Of a DNA stretch of 7,370 bases, positions 4,901 through 7,370 are shown one piece after another. Within the stretch, counting starts at the first letter, position 1. The number at the start of each line of letters is the position of its first letter. This DNA is from Streptomyces lilacinus (GTDB lineage Bacteria; Actinomycetota; Actinomycetes; Streptomycetales; Streptomycetaceae): contig KL569475.1 in assembly GCA_000715685.1 (NCBI GenBank), forward strand, positions 97,469 to 104,838, read 5' to 3'. The notes under the pieces are model-generated. The model was not told where the DNA came from, ran no database searches, and saw nothing but the letters and a program-made list of their open reading frames with translations. The position numbers and the translations under genes were made by a program.

Positions 4901-5494
4901 ATGGCATTGCGCAACGCGGTGATGGCCGCCCTCCTCGAAGGCGAGGCGTCCGGCTACGACCTCGCCAAGGACTTCGACGCCTCCGTCGCGAACTTCTGGA
5001 TGGCGGCCCCCCAGCAGCTCTACCGGGAACTCGAGCGCATGGAGAGCGAGGGGCTCATCTCCGCCCGCGTCGTCGAGCAGGAGCGCCGGCCGAACAAGCG
5101 GCTCTTCTCGCTCACCGAAGCCGGAATGCAGGCCGTGCGCGCCTACGTCGCAGAACCGCCGGGCAAGCCGACAACCATCCGCGACGAGCTGCTGGTCAAG
5201 GTGCAGTGCGCGGACGTTGGCGACATCGAGGCCGTACGGGCGGCGATCACCGAGCGCATGGGGTGGGCCGCGGCCAAGCTCGCCCGGTACGAACGGCTCA
5301 AGGAACGTCTCCTGGAGGGGCATACGGAGGACGAGCACTGCGCGGAGGCCGAACGCATCGGGCCGTACCTGACACTGCTGCGCGGCATGGCCTTCGAGAA
5401 GGAGAACATCCAGTGGGGTGAGACCGCGCTCCGCATCCTCGAGCGACGCGCGACAGCGACGCGTGACGGGGAGCGCGCCGCATCACGGACGTGA
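4901..5494 (+). CDS. PadR-family transcriptional regulator
   Basis: A 197-residue protein, normal length for the subfamily of PadR regulators with a long C-terminal dimerisation region. Residues 1 to about 75 form the winged helix-turn-helix: ALRNAVMAALLEGEASGYDL, the recognition region (AAPQQLYRELERMESEGLI) and the wing ending RRPNKRLFSLTEAG. Residues about 85-185 match the Vir_C-like helical domain, with RDELLVKVQ, a long charged helix (WAAAKLARYERLKERLLEG) and a last helix (LLRGMAFEKENIQWGETALRILERR). PadR proteins are usually repressors released by a small ligand. The gene is divergent from the NTF2-like/flavin oxidoreductase pair, so control of that pair and of itself is the natural guess; the ligand is unknown. 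Its stop codon lies inside a terminator-like hairpin. Start choice: ATG 4901 aligns with the family N-terminus. Confidence 0.93.
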   Translation: MALRNAVMAALLEGEASGYDLAKDFDASVANFWMAAPQQLYRELERMESEGLISARVVEQERRPNKRLFSLTEAGMQAVRAYVAEPPGKPTTIRDELLVKVQCADVGDIEAVRAAITERMGWAAAKLARYERLKERLLEGHTEDEHCAEAERIGPYLTLLRGMAFEKENIQWGETALRILERRATATRDGERAASRT

Positions 5495-5501
5495 TGCGGC
5501 G
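5476..5501 (+). terminator. Hairpin overlapping the padR stop codon
   Basis: CGCCGCATCAC (5476-5486) and GTGATGCGGCG (5491-5501) are perfect reverse complements around the 4-base loop GGAC. There is no T-run, as is usual for hairpin terminators in high-GC actinobacteria. The stop TGA (5492-5494) lies in the right arm, so ribosomes finishing padR would cover the structure. Confidence 0.6.
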
Positions 5502-5546
5502 GAAACCGCCCTTCCCCCGCCGACTCACCGAAACAGAGGCCCTGCC

Positions 5547-6206
5547 ATGCCCGGCACGCAGTTTCCCTTCTCGCGGTACGTGGCCCTCGGCGACAGCCAG
5601 ACCGAAGGCGTCGGCGACGGCGACGACGTAACAGGGCTGCGCGGCTGGGCCGACCGCCTCGCCGAACACATGGCCCGCCACCACTCCGGTCTGCTGTACG
5701 CCAATCTCGCCGTCCGAGGCCGCCTCGCCGGGCAGGTCCACGCCGAACAACTCGCCCCCGCGCTCGCCCTGCGACCGGACCTCGCGACGGTGGTCGCCGG
5801 CGTCAACGACCTGCTGCGGCCCCGCTTCGACGCCGACGAGGTCGCCGGCCACCTGGAGGCGATGTTCGCCGCACTCACCGCCCGGGGAACCCGCGTCGCC
5901 ACCCTCACCTTCCCCGACGCATCACCCCACTGGCCCGGCCCATACGCCACCGCGTCACCGCCCTCAACCACCGCATCCGCCGGGCCGCACACCGGCACGG
6001 CGTCGCCGTCGCCGAGACCAGCCACCACGCCGTCGTCACCGACCCCCGCCGCTGGCGCGCCGGCGCCGCCGAACTGCGCTGGGCCGCGGACTTCCTCGGC
6101 CCCTGGATCACCCGCCGCCTACGGGGCCGCTCCTCGGGCGACAGCCGCACGGCCAAGCGCGCACACCTCACGCCCCCCAGGTGCAGGGCCCGCCCAGGAG
6201 GCGTGA
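5547..6206 (+). pseudogene. SGNH/GDSL hydrolase, frameshifted and lacking the catalytic-His block
   Basis: ATG 5547 follows AGAGG by seven bases. About 124 codons read as a typical Streptomyces SGNH hydrolase (lipase/esterase superfamily): block I LGDSQTEG with nucleophile Ser17, block II around NLAVRG (Gly58), and block III GVND (Gly85, Asn87). Near 5918 (CCCGACGCATCACC) a one-base loss shifts the frame. The homologous reading continues in another frame as ITPLARPIRHRV, then LNHRIRRAAHRHGVAVAETS, HHAVVTDPRRW and, directly, AELRWAADFLGPW and RLRGRSSGDSRTAKR. Block V (D-x-L-H-P..GH), which should follow DPRRW, is missing: I infer a deletion of some 50 codons that includes the catalytic Asp and His. 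In the starting frame the ribosome instead makes a Pro/Ala/Ser/Thr-rich tail ending at TGA 6204-6206. The product should be inactive. Confidence 0.8.
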
Positions 6207-6457
6207 TCAAGCGCCTCCCGTACTCCCCGGCACGAGTGCCCGCAGTCCTCGGCTCAGGGTAAGGCGCCGATGGCACCTTGACGGCGTAGGCGTCGAGGTC
6301 GCCTTTGCGGGGCGGTTGAGGGGCGAACCCGCCGTCGCTGATGAGCCGTGAGCGCCTGCCGTGTTCAGGGTGGCCGGGCTCCCGAAGACGGCCAGGTGCC
6401 GATCCTTCCCGCAGAAGTCCGTGCGCACGAAGTCGCACCCCCTACAACCGGTGGCAC
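6207..6457. other. Stretch with no defensible gene
   Basis: About 250 bases between the hydrolase pseudogene and the large hairpin. Minus-strand frames read through it (for example GDLDAYAVKVPSA, and CDFVRTDFCGKDRHLAVFG in another frame) and look faintly protein-like, but neither has a start with a ribosome binding site, nor do I recognise a family. It may hold a small decayed minus-strand gene. Confidence 0.4.
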
Positions 6458-6518
6458 CGCGCCGCCCGGTCGCCACGTCCTCGTGCCCAGCACGGGGACA
6501 CGGCGACCGGGCGGCGCG
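6458..6518 (-). terminator. Very strong 61-base hairpin after the TPR-like gene
   Basis: CGCGCCGCCCGGTCGCC (6458-6474) pairs perfectly with 6502-6518 over 17 bp. After a 2x2 internal loop the stem continues for 10 more pairs (6477-6486 with 6490-6499, one being G-U in RNA) to the 3-base loop CCA. It begins one base past the minus-strand stop codon (6520-6522). No T-run is present. It most likely ends transcription of the TPR-like gene and may also block read-through from the plus strand. Confidence 0.8.
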
Positions 6519-6519
6519 A

Positions 6520-7314
6520 TCAGCGATCGTGGAGAAGGGCGACCGCTTCGGCGAAGTCGGCATGCGCGAGTTCGAAGGATCGTGCCGCGACGAGGAACAT
6601 CGACCGGTCGGTGAGGGCGCGGGCGAGGCGTGCGGGGTTGTCGGGCAGGCGGCGGGCGAGCGTCACACCCTCGTTGAAGTATGGCGTGAACCGCTCCTCG
6701 AACAGGTAGGGGCGGTCGCCTTCGCGGACGGCCGCGCGGATGCTGATCCTGCGTTGGACGTCGACCAGCTCGGGCAGCCGGCCGGCCTCGCGCAGTCCCG
6801 CCGCCTCCGCCTCGAGGCCCGGCAGCATGCCGAGAAAACCATCCCGCACGTCGCGCGACCATCCGAGCTCCGTGCCGAACGGCGGCATCGGGGACTCGGG
6901 GCTCGCGGCGGGTTCGGCTGCCCGCCCCGACAGGACGAAGAGTGTCTTCCACCACCCGAGGATGCAACTCCAGTTCTTCGGCTCGCCCGTGGTCGCGAGC
7001 TCCTCCAGGACCCTCAGGGCCTCTCGCCGGGCGGCCGCAGCACTCGCCCCGTCCCCGACGGTCTCCCGCATCCGGGAGAAGTGAACCAACTCCCAGGTGA
7101 GTATCGCCAGAGCGGTGCGCTGTTCGGCTGCCTCGCGCCGAGTCTCCTCAAGGAGCTCGCGGAAGACTGTCGATGCGGCGTCGTGCAGGCCGGCGCCCTC
7201 CAGGTTCGCAGCCCACCGCACCATGTTCCAGAAGGAGTGCTCCGGGATTCCGTTCCGGGCGGCCTCTTCGTCGAGCTCCGCGGCCTCCTTGAAGCGCCCC
7301 TCCTCGGTCGGCAC
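6520..7314 (-). CDS. TPR-like helical-repeat protein, probably 5'-truncated
   Basis: A 264-codon frame rich in Ala, Glu, Leu and Arg, with the A/L/G spacing of tetratricopeptide-type helix pairs: EEGRFKEAAELDEEAARNG, HDAASTVFRELLEETRREAAE, GLREAGRLPELVDVQRR, RARALTDRSMFLVAARSFELAHADFAEAVALL. No catalytic motif, signal peptide or membrane segment is seen, so it is probably a cytoplasmic interaction protein, as found in many Streptomyces TPR proteins of unknown role. The only available start, GTG 7314, lacks a ribosome binding site and lies two codons after an in-frame TAG (7318-7320). The first residues already look like the middle of a repeat (GRFKEAAEL). The true protein is therefore likely longer and has been cut by a nonsense change, a frameshift or another chimeric join. 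A strong hairpin follows its stop. Confidence 0.7.
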   Translation of the reverse strand: MPTEEGRFKEAAELDEEAARNGIPEHSFWNMVRWAANLEGAGLHDAASTVFRELLEETRREAAEQRTALAILTWELVHFSRMRETVGDGASAAAARREALRVLEELATTGEPKNWSCILGWWKTLFVLSGRAAEPAASPESPMPPFGTELGWSRDVRDGFLGMLPGLEAEAAGLREAGRLPELVDVQRRISIRAAVREGDRPYLFEERFTPYFNEGVTLARRLPDNPARLARALTDRSMFLVAARSFELAHADFAEAVALLHDR

Positions 7315-7370
7315 CGGCTAGGCCGCCGGGACCGCCCTGGCCAGCGCCCTGGCCACGCAGCCCTTCACTG

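Noticed and set aside
1..7370. CRISPR array, tRNA or rRNA genes
   Set aside because: No spaced direct repeats, and no tRNA- or rRNA-like sequence was seen on reading either strand; the only tandem repeats are the short 9- and 12-base ones.

Overview
The window is very GC-rich, with strong G/C bias at third codon positions, GTG starts and typical actinobacterial families: a Yx(F/W/Y)xxD-motif lipoprotein, a PadR regulator, an SGNH hydrolase and a TPR-like protein. This points to Streptomyces or a close relative. It is not one continuous piece of genome. The synthetic 19-base mosaic end used in Tn5/Nextera library preparation (AGATGTGTATAAGAGACAG) occurs three times in the same orientation: complete at 1-19, its last 15 bases at 860-874, and its last 18 bases at 4168-4185. 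The window should be read as at least three adapter-bounded segments (20-859, 875-4167, 4186-7370), and gene order across those points should not be trusted.

Segments 1 and 2 (20-4167). A minus-strand lipoprotein gene (72-971) has two Yx(F/W/Y)xxD repeats and a C-terminal peptidase-inhibitor-I36 / beta-gamma-crystallin-like domain; 15 adapter bases sit in frame inside it. Bases 972-1776 contain no gene I can defend. A badly decayed short-chain dehydrogenase remnant follows (about 1777-2230). The best-preserved gene of the window is at 2418-3740: a secreted 440-residue protein with a complete CdtB-like (cytolethal distending toxin B) DNase I-fold nuclease domain fused to a ricin-type beta-trefoil lectin domain. 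After it, 3771-4167 is a patchwork holding a frameshifted alpha/beta-hydrolase piece, a pirin piece and unassigned sequence.

Segment 3 (4186-7370). It opens with a 15-codon piece of another alpha/beta hydrolase, joined directly to the reversed start of an FAD-dependent oxidoreductase. That oxidoreductase overlaps by four bases the end of an NTF2/SnoaL-like gene (4318-4755, minus). A PadR-family regulator (4901-5494, plus) diverges from this pair across a control region with a good promoter and an operator-like palindrome, suggesting that PadR controls the pair. Next come a hairpin terminator, an SGNH/GDSL hydrolase pseudogene (frameshifted and missing its catalytic-His block), a 250-base stretch without a defensible gene, a very strong 61-base hairpin, and a minus-strand TPR-like gene (6520-7314) that looks cut at its 5' end.

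The most interesting biology is the single-chain CdtB-like nuclease plus lectin protein. The most important caution is that the contig is chimeric.
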